DNA of 50,515 nt from Actinomycetales bacterium (GTDB taxonomy: Bacteria; Actinomycetota; Actinomycetes; Actinomycetales; Microbacteriaceae): the NCBI GenBank assembly GCA_015655415.1, contig JAATFB010000039.1, forward strand, positions 1 to 50,515, in the 5' to 3' direction. How positions within the stretch are numbered: the first letter of the stretch is position 1; each line of letters opens with the position of its first letter. The notes below the pieces were generated by a model. It had not been told where the DNA came from, made no database searches, and worked only from the letters and a program-made list of their open reading frames with translations. Shown in pieces: positions 1 through 7,070 of this stretch. The translations under genes were made by a program, and so were the position numbers.

Positions 1-503
1 ACGAGCTGCGACACGACGACGCGCTCGGTGCCGTTGATGATGAAGGTGCCCTTCTCCGTCATCAGCGGGAAGTCGCCCATGAACACCGTCTGAGTCTTGA
101 TCTCACCGGTGATGTGGTTCATGAACTCCGCCTCGACGTAGAGCGGCGCGGAGTAGGTCTTGCCCTTCTCCTTGCACTCGTCGATCGAGTACTTCTTCTC
201 CTCGAGGAAGGGGTTCGTGAACGAGAGCTGCATGGTCTCGCTCAGGTCCTCCATCGGGGAGATCTCCTCGAAGATCTCCTCCAGACCGCTGTTGGCGGGC
301 AGGTCCTGTCGACCCTGCGCAACGCCCTCGGCGACGCGAGCCTTCCACGCGTCGCTTCCGACCAGCCAGTCGAAGCTCTCCGTCTGCAGAGCGAGGAGAT
401 CGGGAACGGTGAGTGTGTCGGGGATCTTGGCGAACGAGAGACGAGAGTGGTTTCGTCCGTTCTTGGGAGTGTGGGTGGAAGATGCGTTGCGCGCAGCAGC
501 CAA
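1..503 (-). CDS. rpoB: RNA polymerase beta subunit, N-terminal part (cut by window edge)
   Basis: This is the beta subunit of RNA polymerase, with only about the first 167 residues inside the window. The minus strand reads [20 protein letters not shown], then [20 protein letters not shown], and ends in a stretch containing [20 protein letters not shown] and [12 protein letters not shown]. These are hallmark beta N-terminal sequences. The start is chosen as TTG at 503, because GGAGG at 516-512 lies 8 bases upstream. An in-frame ATG at 518 overlaps that Shine-Dalgarno sequence and is probably not used. The rifampicin-binding region lies beyond the left edge. The identity is certain and the start is likely. 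A HelD/HelR-type polymerase-recycling helicase lies in the same window at 13867-16149. Confidence 0.97.
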   Translation of the reverse strand, partial: MAAARNASSTHTPKNGRNHSRLSFAKIPDTLTVPDLLALQTESFDWLVGSDAWKARVAEGVAQGRQDLPANSGLEEIFEEISPMEDLSETMQLSFTNPFLEEKKYSIDECKEKGKTYSAPLYVEAEFMNHITGEIKTQTVFMGDFPLMTEKGTFIINGTERVVVSQL

Positions 504-696
504 GGAAATAACCTCCATGGGGTCCCGTCGAGGGACCGCGGGTGACTGTCGGTCAGGTTGTGATGTGGACGAGGACTCCCGCTACAGTGGCGCCCTGCCG
601 TTGTGCTCGTGTCTGACCGGCCTCGTCGGAACCGTCGAGACGGACGCCGAGAGACCCAGCCCATGCACACACCGCAGGACACGCAGAGCCGACCGC

Positions 697-725
697 AATA
701 TGAAGGCATGAGTGTGGGAGCGCAA
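697..725 (-). promoter_or_regulatory. candidate rpoB promoter
   Basis: On the minus strand TTGCGC (725-720) is followed after 17 bases by CATATT (702-697). This gives a leader of roughly 190 bases before the rpoB TTG start. The match to sigma-A consensus is moderate. A better -35 (TTGACA, 743-738) has no -10 at proper spacing. The call is inferred from spacing and position only. Confidence 0.4.
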
Positions 726-768
726 AGGACAACTATATGTCAATGCGACTCGCCGTGTCCAGTTTTTC

Positions 769-797
769 TTGACCGATCCGCAAATCCGCAGTATAAG
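769..797 (+). promoter_or_regulatory. strong sigma-A-like promoter firing away from rpoB
   Basis: TTGACC (769-774), a spacer of exactly 17 bases and TATAAG (792-797) make one of the best consensus promoters in the window. The predicted transcript would begin near 804 and immediately form a hairpin, CGGCCC-tccttc-GGGCCG (807-824). No gene begins within 600 bases. The promoter could therefore drive a small RNA or give a very long leader for the gene at 1434. Confidence 0.55.
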
Positions 798-881
798 GGC
801 AGGTTTCGGCCCTCCTTCGGGCCGTGGCGGACCGCGCCAAGGCCCACACGGCCCACCGTCGCCGAGGGCTCAGCGCCCCAG

Positions 882-980
882 CCGTTCCGAAGGACATGGA
901 TCCACTCGAACGCCATATGGGCTCCGATGTCGGCGTGTCCTCCGCAACGGTCGTCGCCCAGCGGCCGAGACTCGTCGTCC
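882..980 (+). repeat. palindromic interspersed repeat, copy 1
   Basis: This copy begins with a 69-base imperfect palindrome (882-950). Its outer arms CCGTTCCGAAGGACA and TGTCCTCCGCAACGG pair at 13 of 15 positions, and its centre is CCATATGG. A further 30 bases are shared with copy 2 at 1255-1353. A diverged copy of the palindrome lies at 20655-20723, upstream of pgi. No transposase is nearby, so it resembles a REP or MITE-like element. Confidence 0.75.
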
Positions 981-1174
981 CGGCCCTCCACGCCCCGCCG
1001 TCTCCGGCCCGTGACTCCGTCCCCGACCCCGACCTGTCGTAACGGTCTGCCGTCCCGGACGCCGTCCGGTTCCCCCTGACCCGCCGTTATCCCCGCCAGC
1101 GCCGCCATGATCCCCCCGGGCCACCGTGACCCCGTCTCGGACCCGCTGTCCCGATCCCTTCCGGGATGCCTCCC

Positions 1175-1256
1175 GTCGAGCGGTCTGCCCGTCGAGCGGT
1201 CTGCCCGTCGCAGCGATCTGCCTGTCGCAGCGGTCTGCCTGTCGCAGCGGTCTGCC
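1175..1256 (+). repeat. 16/17-base tandem repeat, five units
   Basis: There are five head-to-tail copies: two of a 16-base unit GTCGAGCGGTCTGCCC and three of a near-identical 16-17-base unit beginning GTCGCAGCG. The array runs directly into the left arm of palindromic repeat copy 2. It is non-coding and a possible variable-number locus. Confidence 0.8.
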
Positions 1257-1353
1257 GTTCCGAAGGACATAGACCGACTCGAACGCCATATGGGCTCCGA
1301 CGTCGACATGTCCTCCGCAACGGTCGTCGCCCAGCGGCCGAGACTCGTCGTCC
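1255..1353 (+). repeat. palindromic interspersed repeat, copy 2
   Basis: This is a second copy of the 99-base repeat seen at 882-980, in the same orientation. It has nearly identical ends, a few substitutions around the centre and the same CCATATGG core. The palindrome itself is 1255-1323. Two same-strand copies 373 bases apart could recombine and delete the segment between them. Confidence 0.75.
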
Positions 1354-1433
1354 ACAGGCGTCTGGTCCGACCGATTCCCACGGAATCCCCTGACCCGCAC
1401 ACGACCAGTTCCCTCAGGCGATGCAATGGACGC

Positions 1434-2291
1434 ATGACGCTTGCTTCTCGACCGGATCTGGGCATCCGCTCCGCCACGGAGCTCGCCGCGTCCGGCGTCG
1501 GGCGACGAGCTCGAGAATCCGCGCTGGAACGCGGCGGCCTCGCCAGGGTGAGACGACCGTGGTATGCGCTCGCGGGCGCATGTCCCGAGGCGATCGCCGC
1601 CGTGCGGATGGGCGGCGCGCTCACGGCAACCTCGGCATCCCGACATCACGGGCTGTGGACGGTCGACGACGACAGGCTGCACGTGCTGTTGCCGCGCCAC
1701 GGCTCGCGCCACGCGGTGGATGCGACCTCGCATCACCAGCCCGTCTGCGTGCACTGGGCAACGAAGGCGAGCCCATCGCCGAAGGTACTCGCGGACCCGC
1801 TCCAGCTCGTGAGGGATGCGGCACACTGTCGGCCGCTCGAGGTCGCGGTGGTGCTCGCGGACTCGGCGCTCGCGCTGAGGCGCTTCTCCCGCGTCGACCT
1901 CGAGCAGAGCTCACCGCGGGTCGCCGCGTTCTGCGACGCGTCCAGCCAGTCGGGCACCGAGTCGCTGTGCCGGTTCCGGCTCGGAAGACACGGCATCCGG
2001 CTGCGAACGCAGGCGGAGATACCGCGCGTCGGCCGCGTCGACCTCCTGATCGGCGACAGGCTGGTGCTGGAGTGCGACAGCCAGGCCTATCACGACGGAT
2101 ATCATGCCGCACGCGACTACGACCGCGACCTCGCCCTGATCGAACAAGGCTTTATCGTGCTGAGGCTGCAGTACCGGCACGTGATGTTCGAGTGGGAGAA
2201 GGTCGAGGCCCTCGTCATGGCCGTCGTCAGAAGCGATCGTCATCTGTGGCGACGCGGTCCGGGGGCGGTGGGAACGGTGCTCGGCCTATGA
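1434..2291 (+). CDS. AbiEi-like / DUF559 domain protein, orphan
   Basis: This 285-residue protein has two parts. The N-terminal part, about residues 1-90, resembles the winged-helix AbiEi-type antitoxin domain common in actinobacteria (ARVRRPWYAL, AAVRMGGALTATSASRHHGL). The C-terminal part, about residues 185-275, resembles DUF559, a small nuclease-like PD-(D/E)XK fold: RVDLLIGDRLVLECD, then YDRDLALIEQGFIVLRLQYR. No AbiEii-type toxin gene follows. ATG 1434 is chosen because TGCAAT (1422-1427) lies exactly 6 bases upstream, fitting the leaderless pattern seen elsewhere. The frame is open upstream but crosses the repeat array there. Function is unknown; it may be a regulator or a nuclease. The family call is by motif resemblance. 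Confidence 0.75.
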   Translation: MTLASRPDLGIRSATELAASGVGRRARESALERGGLARVRRPWYALAGACPEAIAAVRMGGALTATSASRHHGLWTVDDDRLHVLLPRHGSRHAVDATSHHQPVCVHWATKASPSPKVLADPLQLVRDAAHCRPLEVAVVLADSALALRRFSRVDLEQSSPRVAAFCDASSQSGTESLCRFRLGRHGIRLRTQAEIPRVGRVDLLIGDRLVLECDSQAYHDGYHAARDYDRDLALIEQGFIVLRLQYRHVMFEWEKVEALVMAVVRSDRHLWRRGPGAVGTVLGL

Positions 2292-2485
2292 CGCGAACGA
2301 CTACGACCATGGCGCGATCGACGGGCGCACGACGCGTGAGGACAGCTGCGAGACGGAGCGACCGGCGCGCTCGAGAGCCGGCATCCAATCGCAACGAGCG
2401 GAATCCTCGCACTCGGCTGCGGGCACTCGGTCGTGGTGAGCGCCGGAGAGCCGACGAGAGGACGGGCAGAGGACCGAGGACGGCC

Positions 2486-3241
2486 TCAGCGGCGAGCGAG
2501 CGCGATAGCCTGTGCCCGGTCGCGCACCTGAAGCTTGGCGAACAGCGAATTGATGTGCGTCTTCACCGTGGAGACTCCGACGAACAACGCGGTGGCGATC
2601 TCCGAGTTGCTGCGCCCTTGCGCCACCAGGGCAAGGACCTCCGCCTCCCGTGCGGTCAACTGCGGATGCCGTCTCCGCAGCTCGCCGGCAGAGGGCGAGT
2701 CCGAGTGCGGATGAGCCGTGTCCGCTCCCTCGCCGGCGACGGCTGGCACGGCCGCCAAGTTCTCGGGCGGGTGGGCACGGGCTACTGGGCCGTCCTCGGC
2801 TGCCGACCATGCCGCGGCGACGCCGTCGATCAGCCTCGCGCCCACCTCGGCGGCAAGAGTCGTCTGACCACGTGCGACGGACCGTATGGCGGCGGCGACC
2901 TCGGCCCTGGAGGCGTCCTTCGTGAGGTATCCCCGAGCGCCGGCACGCAGCGCACCGATCACCGACACATCGTCGGCGAACGTGGTGAGCACCAGCACGG
3001 CCGTGCCAGGGTGCTCGGCCGCGATGCGGGCCGTGGCGGCGACCCCGTCGAGCACGGGCATCCGCAGGTCCAGAAGCGCCACGTCCGGGCTCGTCTCGGC
3101 AACCACGGCGACCGCCTCCTCGCCATTGGACGCCTCTCCGACGACCTCGACGTCCGGCAGCAGGTCGAGCACGGTGACCAGCCCGTCGCGCACGATCGCC
3201 TGGTCGTCGGCGACGACGACCGTGATCCGCTCCTCCCTCAC
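2486..3241 (-). CDS. two-component response regulator, NarL/LuxR type
   Basis: This 251-residue response regulator has an N-terminal receiver domain, about residues 5-120. The acidic pair is in VVVADDQ, the phospho-acceptor Asp is in VALLDLRMPVLDG, and the conserved Lys is in YLTKDAS. The C-terminal LuxR-type helix-turn-helix contains LTAREAEVLALVAQGRSNSE and GVSTVKTHINSLFAKL. The linker of about 60 residues, rich in Ala and Pro, is longer than usual. The GTG start overlaps the kinase stop (GTGA, 3241-3238), so the pair is translationally coupled. It presumably acts as a DNA-binding dimer after phosphorylation by the neighbouring kinase. The target genes are not evident, but a palindrome at 4580-4598 upstream of the kinase is a candidate site. 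Confidence 0.95.
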   Translation of the reverse strand: MREERITVVVADDQAIVRDGLVTVLDLLPDVEVVGEASNGEEAVAVVAETSPDVALLDLRMPVLDGVAATARIAAEHPGTAVLVLTTFADDVSVIGALRAGARGYLTKDASRAEVAAAIRSVARGQTTLAAEVGARLIDGVAAAWSAAEDGPVARAHPPENLAAVPAVAGEGADTAHPHSDSPSAGELRRRHPQLTAREAEVLALVAQGRSNSEIATALFVGVSTVKTHINSLFAKLQVRDRAQAIALARR

Positions 3242-4494
3242 GTCCCGTCTCCCCCCGCTTCGCCGGGGCCGGCCGGAATGGCCGCCTCGGCGCACACCTC
3301 GAATCGCCCGCCGCGCGCTCCCGAACGAACCGCTCCACCAGGCAGAGCGCCGAAACGCTCGCGCATGCCGGCCAGGCCGCTGCCCGAGCCCGTCGCCGCC
3401 AGCGCCAGCCGAGCCGAGCCCGACGCCGTCACGGGCACGTCTCGCGGACCGCCCGGGGCGAGCGGGTTCGTCACCTCGATCCGCACACGATCGGGCTGCC
3501 ACCAGACGCACACGTCGACAGGCTGGCCGGGAGCATGCTTACGGGCATTGCTCAGTGACTCCTGAAGGGCACGGCGCAGCGCGACCGCCACCGGTTCAGG
3601 CAGATCGGACTGGGCGCCATGCTGCTCGAAGCGGATACCTCCGCCGAGCCGCTCATGGGCGTCGACGAGCTCGACGAGGTCGGCAGCGATATCGCAAGCT
3701 CGGACGGACGAGCCGGAGTCCGGTCCAGAGCGCAGCGTCTCCACCGCTCGCCGCGCCTCGGCCAGACCCGATGCCGCCATCGCGCGGGCGTCGTGCAGCC
3801 GCGTGAGCGCGGCGCCGGTCGTGCCCGCCTCCAGTTGCGCTTCGACGGCATCGAGCTGGATGACCAGGGCACCCAGGCTGTGCGCCAGCACGTCGTGCAT
3901 GTCCCGAGCCAATTCCTGCCGGGCCGTCAACGTGGCGGCGCGCGCCTCCTGGAGTCGCATCGCATCGGTGCGCTCGACGAGCTCGGCGGCCGCGAGGTCT
4001 CGGGCCCGGGCCTGGCGACGGTTCACGCCGCCCAGCAAGGCGATCAGCACCGCCAGCTCCAGCGACACGATGGACTCGACCGAGGGCGGATGTGCTCCGT
4101 TCGCGGCCAGCAGGATGGGCGTGCCGGCGACCAGCGCCGCGGCGGTCAGGGCGGCCGAGTATCCCCAAGCGGCCGAATGCTCCGGCGAGCGGGTCATCCA
4201 GAGCACCGCGGGGATCACGGGGATGATCATCAGCCCATCCGTCGGCCACGCCGTCACACCGGCAGCCACCGCCATGACGAGGCAGAGAACGCGGATGAGC
4301 GGCGCGCGCCCGGACGGGACGACAAGCCGCGCCGCCCAGGCGAGAAGGGCGACGACCGCGACCGCCCCCACCCAGGTCGCGATCGCACCTCCGACCCAGG
4401 CGACGAGCAGGTAGGCGGTGACGATTGCGAGGCCGGCGACGTTGAGGAGGAGCGGGATCACCCCGGGTCGAGGCCGCTGCCGAGATCGATCCAT
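3238..4494 (-). CDS. sensor histidine kinase, HisKA_3 family
   Basis: This 418-residue membrane kinase has about five to six hydrophobic segments in its first 150 residues. A HisKA_3 dimerisation domain follows, with the phospho-accepting His in RDMHDVLAHSLGALVIQLDA, and then an HATPase_c domain (ALQESLSNARKHAPG N-box, GSGLAGMRERFG G-box). It lacks a large extracellular sensor, so the signal is probably sensed in or near the membrane, as in DesK- or LiaS-like kinases. ATG 4494 gives a normal family length, although the frame stays open much further upstream. The gene is followed by, and overlaps, the response regulator. The signal is unknown. Confidence 0.93.
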   Translation of the reverse strand: MDRSRQRPRPGVIPLLLNVAGLAIVTAYLLVAWVGGAIATWVGAVAVVALLAWAARLVVPSGRAPLIRVLCLVMAVAAGVTAWPTDGLMIIPVIPAVLWMTRSPEHSAAWGYSAALTAAALVAGTPILLAANGAHPPSVESIVSLELAVLIALLGGVNRRQARARDLAAAELVERTDAMRLQEARAATLTARQELARDMHDVLAHSLGALVIQLDAVEAQLEAGTTGAALTRLHDARAMAASGLAEARRAVETLRSGPDSGSSVRACDIAADLVELVDAHERLGGGIRFEQHGAQSDLPEPVAVALRRALQESLSNARKHAPGQPVDVCVWWQPDRVRIEVTNPLAPGGPRDVPVTASGSARLALAATGSGSGLAGMRERFGALPGGAVRSGARGGRFEVCAEAAIPAGPGEAGGDGT

Positions 4495-4579
4495 CGCCTC
4501 GCCCCTTGCCCCATCTGCCCCGCGCCGGCCCGCCGCGGCGAGCGGGGCCTGCCCGTTCCGGACCGCGCCGTCCGGGGTC

Positions 4580-4598
4580 CCGTGCCACGGTGGCACGG
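4580..4598. promoter_or_regulatory. perfect 19-base palindrome upstream of the kinase
   Basis: CCGTGCCAC-G-GTGGCACGG has perfect 9-base arms around a single central base. It lies about 86 bases upstream of the kinase start. A weak -10-like CACGAT (4623-4618, minus strand) lies about 20 bases further upstream. It is a good candidate operator, perhaps for autoregulation. The function is inferred from symmetry and position only. Confidence 0.4.
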
Positions 4599-4705
4599 CG
4601 CCCAGGAACGGAGCGCATCGTGGAGGTGTCCGCACCGAGGTCGTCACGATGGGCGAATGCGGCGATCGCCATCGTGCTTGCCGCGCCATCCCGCGCATCC
4701 CCATC

Positions 4706-4764
4706 CTGCCGCGTGTCGTCCTGCCGCGTGTCGTCCTGCCGCGTGTCGTCCTGCCGCGTGTCGT
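4706..4764. repeat. 15-base tandem repeat, about four units
   Basis: Perfect 15-base units (CTGCCGCGTGTCGTC) are repeated nearly four times. They lie in the 330-base gap between the kinase start (4494) and the membrane-protein stop (4824). No convincing gene lies in this gap. The unit length is a multiple of three, so all six frames stay open through it, creating false reading frames. Confidence 0.85.
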
Positions 4765-4823
4765 GCGAGGCGGCTCCGTCGCGCGGGCGATGGCTCGTGG
4801 CCGCGCGGAGGACGGCTCGCGGC

Positions 4824-5378
4824 TCAGACCCGAGCGGGCTCGACCATGCGACCGGCTCGGTAGAGGATGACCGCGATCCGCGCGAGCCGGTTGGCCGCCA
4901 CCACCAACAGGATGACGCCCGTGGCTGCGGCCAGATGAGAGCCCGCGATGCTCGCCAGGATGTCCATGCCGACGCGTACCCCGATCAGCACCAGCCACAG
5001 CACCATCCCCAGCCATCCGGTGCGCGTCTCCAGCACGACGGATGCCGGGTTCTGCCGACGATCCGCGGCGCGCGACTCGCGATAGAGACGGACACCCTCG
5101 GGAGTCATCGGCCGGATGGTCGCGATCGCGCCCATCATCGCACCCAGACCCAGCGAGATCGCGAGTTCGACGACAACGACCGAGACGTCGACACCGGTCA
5201 GGGCCCTCGGCCCCGTCACGCCGCCGAGGGTGACCGCACCGACGACGGCAAGGATGACCGGCAGTCGCCACATACGGCCGGCATCCACCGGCCTCCAGGT
5301 CATCTGGCGAATGCCGATCCACACCACCAGCGCGACGATGAGCACCACGTTGACGACGAGCTGAATGGTGGGGGACAC
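4824..5378 (-). CDS. small multi-spanning membrane protein, unknown
   Basis: This 184-residue protein has four to five predicted membrane segments: near the N-terminus (IQLVVNVVLIVALVVWIGI), in LPVILAVVGAVTLGGV, in VSVVVVELAISLGLGAMMGA, in GWLGMVLWLVLIGVRVGMDI, and in AATGVILLVVAANRLARIAV. GTG 5378 is chosen because AAGGAG sits 5 bases upstream. The arrangement recalls the CcdC/DUF1453 group, but the match is not secure. It lies on the same strand as the two-component system, 329 bases upstream of the kinase. It could be an accessory to that system, although the large gap argues for separate transcription. Confidence 0.75.
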   Translation of the reverse strand: MSPTIQLVVNVVLIVALVVWIGIRQMTWRPVDAGRMWRLPVILAVVGAVTLGGVTGPRALTGVDVSVVVVELAISLGLGAMMGAIATIRPMTPEGVRLYRESRAADRRQNPASVVLETRTGWLGMVLWLVLIGVRVGMDILASIAGSHLAAATGVILLVVAANRLARIAVILYRAGRMVEPARV

Positions 5379-6020
5379 TTTTGCTCCTTGTCTGATTCGG
5401 CCTTGTCTGCTCCGGCCTTGCCTGCTCAGCGTCTCGTCCGCTCTCCGGGCCTTGTCTGCTCCCGGGTCGGATCCGACACGCACGGCGTTTCCGACACACA
5501 CGGCGTCGCGACCTGGCCGAGTGCGCCTGCGCCGACTCATCCACTCTTGCCGCTGCAGCGCATCACGCCCACCGCTCACGGGTGGAGATCCGGGTGGAGA
5601 TCCGGGTCAGGGTCCAGCGGACATCCGGGTGGAGATCCGGGCCGGGATCCAACGGACAACCCGCTAGAGATCCGGGATGGCAGCCGGGGGCTGCCCGGGG
5701 TCAGCGCGCACCTCGGGAGCTGCGGTGGCCCAGAGGTGCCGCCGGAAAAAGACCGACCCACGCTCCGAGACCTCCGGGACGAGAAACCATTCACTCAGCA
5801 GGTCCCGGCCAGCCCCCGCCCAGTCCGGCTCAGGCCCTGCCAGGCTCCGCCTGGACTCCGTCCAGCTCCACCAGAGCTCCGCCCAGGCCTGCCAGCCGTG
5901 ACCCAGCCCTCACCCAGCCCTCCCCCAAGCGGCCATCCCCCGCTGCGGAGACGTGATGCTTCAGGGGTGCGCTCGGCACCCGCGGCCGTCGGTCCCGCCC
6001 CGGCCGCCCGGCGTCGCCCC
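5379..6020. other. gene-free region with short repeats
   Basis: No credible gene is seen here. It contains imperfect repeats of CCTTGTCTGCTC-type segments (about 5385-5465), a GGTGGAGATCCGGG-type array (5581-5676) and C-rich, proline-codon-like sequence (about 5790-5940). The frames here have no family resemblance and no ribosome binding sites. Confidence 0.55.
5581..5676. repeat. degenerate GGTGGAGATCCGGG repeat array
   Basis: The core GAGATCCGGG appears four times, interleaved with two AGCGGACA / AACGGACA spacers. The array decays toward its right end. No function is seen. Confidence 0.7.
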
Positions 6021-6026
6021 TAGGCT
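6021..6026 (+). promoter_or_regulatory. leaderless -10 box (TAGGCT)
   Basis: TAGGCT is followed by exactly 6 bases and then GTG 6033. With a normal -10 to start-site distance, transcription would begin at the start codon itself. The same geometry recurs at several genes in the window. Confidence 0.6.
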
Positions 6027-6032
6027 GGGCGG

Positions 6033-6890
6033 GTGCGTGAGCATCCGTCGGTCGTGTTGAAGCACAGTGGTCTGCGCGCCGTCATCGAACCCGACCGGTG
6101 GGTTCCCGGGTCCTTCCAGCTCGTCGTCGACGGCACTCCGCAGTCCCACGTCGACCTGGACGATCCCACGCGCCTGTTCTTCGAGTACGTGCAGCGCATG
6201 GGCAACGTGATCGATCTGCTGCGCGAGCCGGGCGAGCCGATCACGGCGGTGCACCTGGGAGCCGGTGCGATGACACTGCCGAGGTACATCGCGGCGACCC
6301 GTCCTGGATCGCGTCAGCAGGTGATCGAGCTGGAGAGCGAGCTCGTCGACCTCGTGCGCACCGAGCTGCCGCTGCCGCGAAACGCGCAGATCAGGGTGCG
6401 GCACGGAGACGCCCGGCAGGTCGTCCGCACGCTGCCGGCGGGGCTGCGCGGCACGGTCGACCTGCTCATCGTGGACGTCTTCGCCGGCGCCCGCACCCCG
6501 GCCCATGTCACGAGCGTCGAGTTCTACCGCGATGCGACGGCGCTGCTGGCACCCGACGGCGTAGTGCTGGTCAACGTCGCCGACGGACCACCGTTGTCGT
6601 TCGCGCGCGGGCAGGCCGCCACGCTGGGATCCGTGGTCGAGCACGTCGCGGCCCTCGCCGAGACCCAGGTGCTGAAGGGCAGGCGATTCGGCAACATCGT
6701 GCTCGTCGGCTCCGACACGTCGCTGCCGCTGGACTGGCTGCCACGGCTCCTGGCGAGCGGCCCGCACCCGGCGAAGGCCGTCGCCGGCGAGGAGCTGCGG
6801 CAGTTCGTGGGGACCACCTCCGCGGTGACGGACGCCACGGCGGTGGCATCACCGCTCCCGGGCCGCGGCGTGTTCCAGCTGCGCGACTGA
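6033..6890 (+). CDS. spermidine-synthase-like (polyamine aminopropyltransferase fold) protein
   Basis: This 285-residue protein has a Rossmann-type methyltransferase fold of the spermidine synthase family. The nucleotide-binding loop is AVHLGAGAMTLPRY, the acidic strand VIELESELVDLVR, and the conserved Asp strand DLLIVDVFAGARTP. It lacks the long membrane domain found in some actinobacterial homologues. Such stand-alone actinobacterial proteins are often annotated as spermidine synthase, but whether they make polyamines is unproven. No S-adenosylmethionine decarboxylase gene is nearby, so the substrate is uncertain. Expression is probably leaderless from the TAGGCT box. The gene stands alone, between a repeat-rich gap and the convergent 5-oxoprolinase genes. 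Confidence 0.85.
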   Translation: MREHPSVVLKHSGLRAVIEPDRWVPGSFQLVVDGTPQSHVDLDDPTRLFFEYVQRMGNVIDLLREPGEPITAVHLGAGAMTLPRYIAATRPGSRQQVIELESELVDLVRTELPLPRNAQIRVRHGDARQVVRTLPAGLRGTVDLLIVDVFAGARTPAHVTSVEFYRDATALLAPDGVVLVNVADGPPLSFARGQAATLGSVVEHVAALAETQVLKGRRFGNIVLVGSDTSLPLDWLPRLLASGPHPAKAVAGEELRQFVGTTSAVTDATAVASPLPGRGVFQLRD

Positions 6891-6954
6891 GCACGGTGCC
6901 TGCGGGCCCCGGCGGACGCGTCGCCAACGGTGTGCGCCACGGGCCCCTTGCCTG

Positions 6955-7064
6955 AGCCGACAGCGTGCCCACGTAAGCCGACTGCCCACGCCACCGACTG
7001 CCCACCCCGGACGCCTGCCCACCCCGGACGCCCGTCCACGCCACCGACTGCCCACCCTGGGCGC
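6955..7064. repeat. short direct repeats between convergent genes
   Basis: A segment of about 28 bases beginning CACGCCACCGACTGCCCACC occurs at 6987 and again at 7037, a period of 50, with shorter partial copies between. It fills the gap between the ends of two convergent genes. No terminator with a T-run is seen. Confidence 0.65.
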
Positions 7065-7070
7065 CCGCGC

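Larger units (their letters stand above)
504..1433. other. gene-free region between rpoB and the DUF559 gene
   Basis: No reading frame here has a recognisable protein, a ribosome binding site or non-repetitive composition. The stretch contains the candidate rpoB promoter, the outward promoter at 769-797, two copies of a 99-base direct repeat and a 16/17-base tandem repeat. The long frames across it are explained by high GC and by the repeats. Confidence 0.6.

Noticed and set aside
1175..1256. CRISPR array
   Set aside because: The units are contiguous with no spacers, and no cas gene is present. The same applies to the arrays at 4706, 27427 and 45790.
5576..5956. Proline-rich small proteins in the 5379-6020 gap
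   Set aside because: Their frames come from GC-rich repeats, with no ribosome site or family match.
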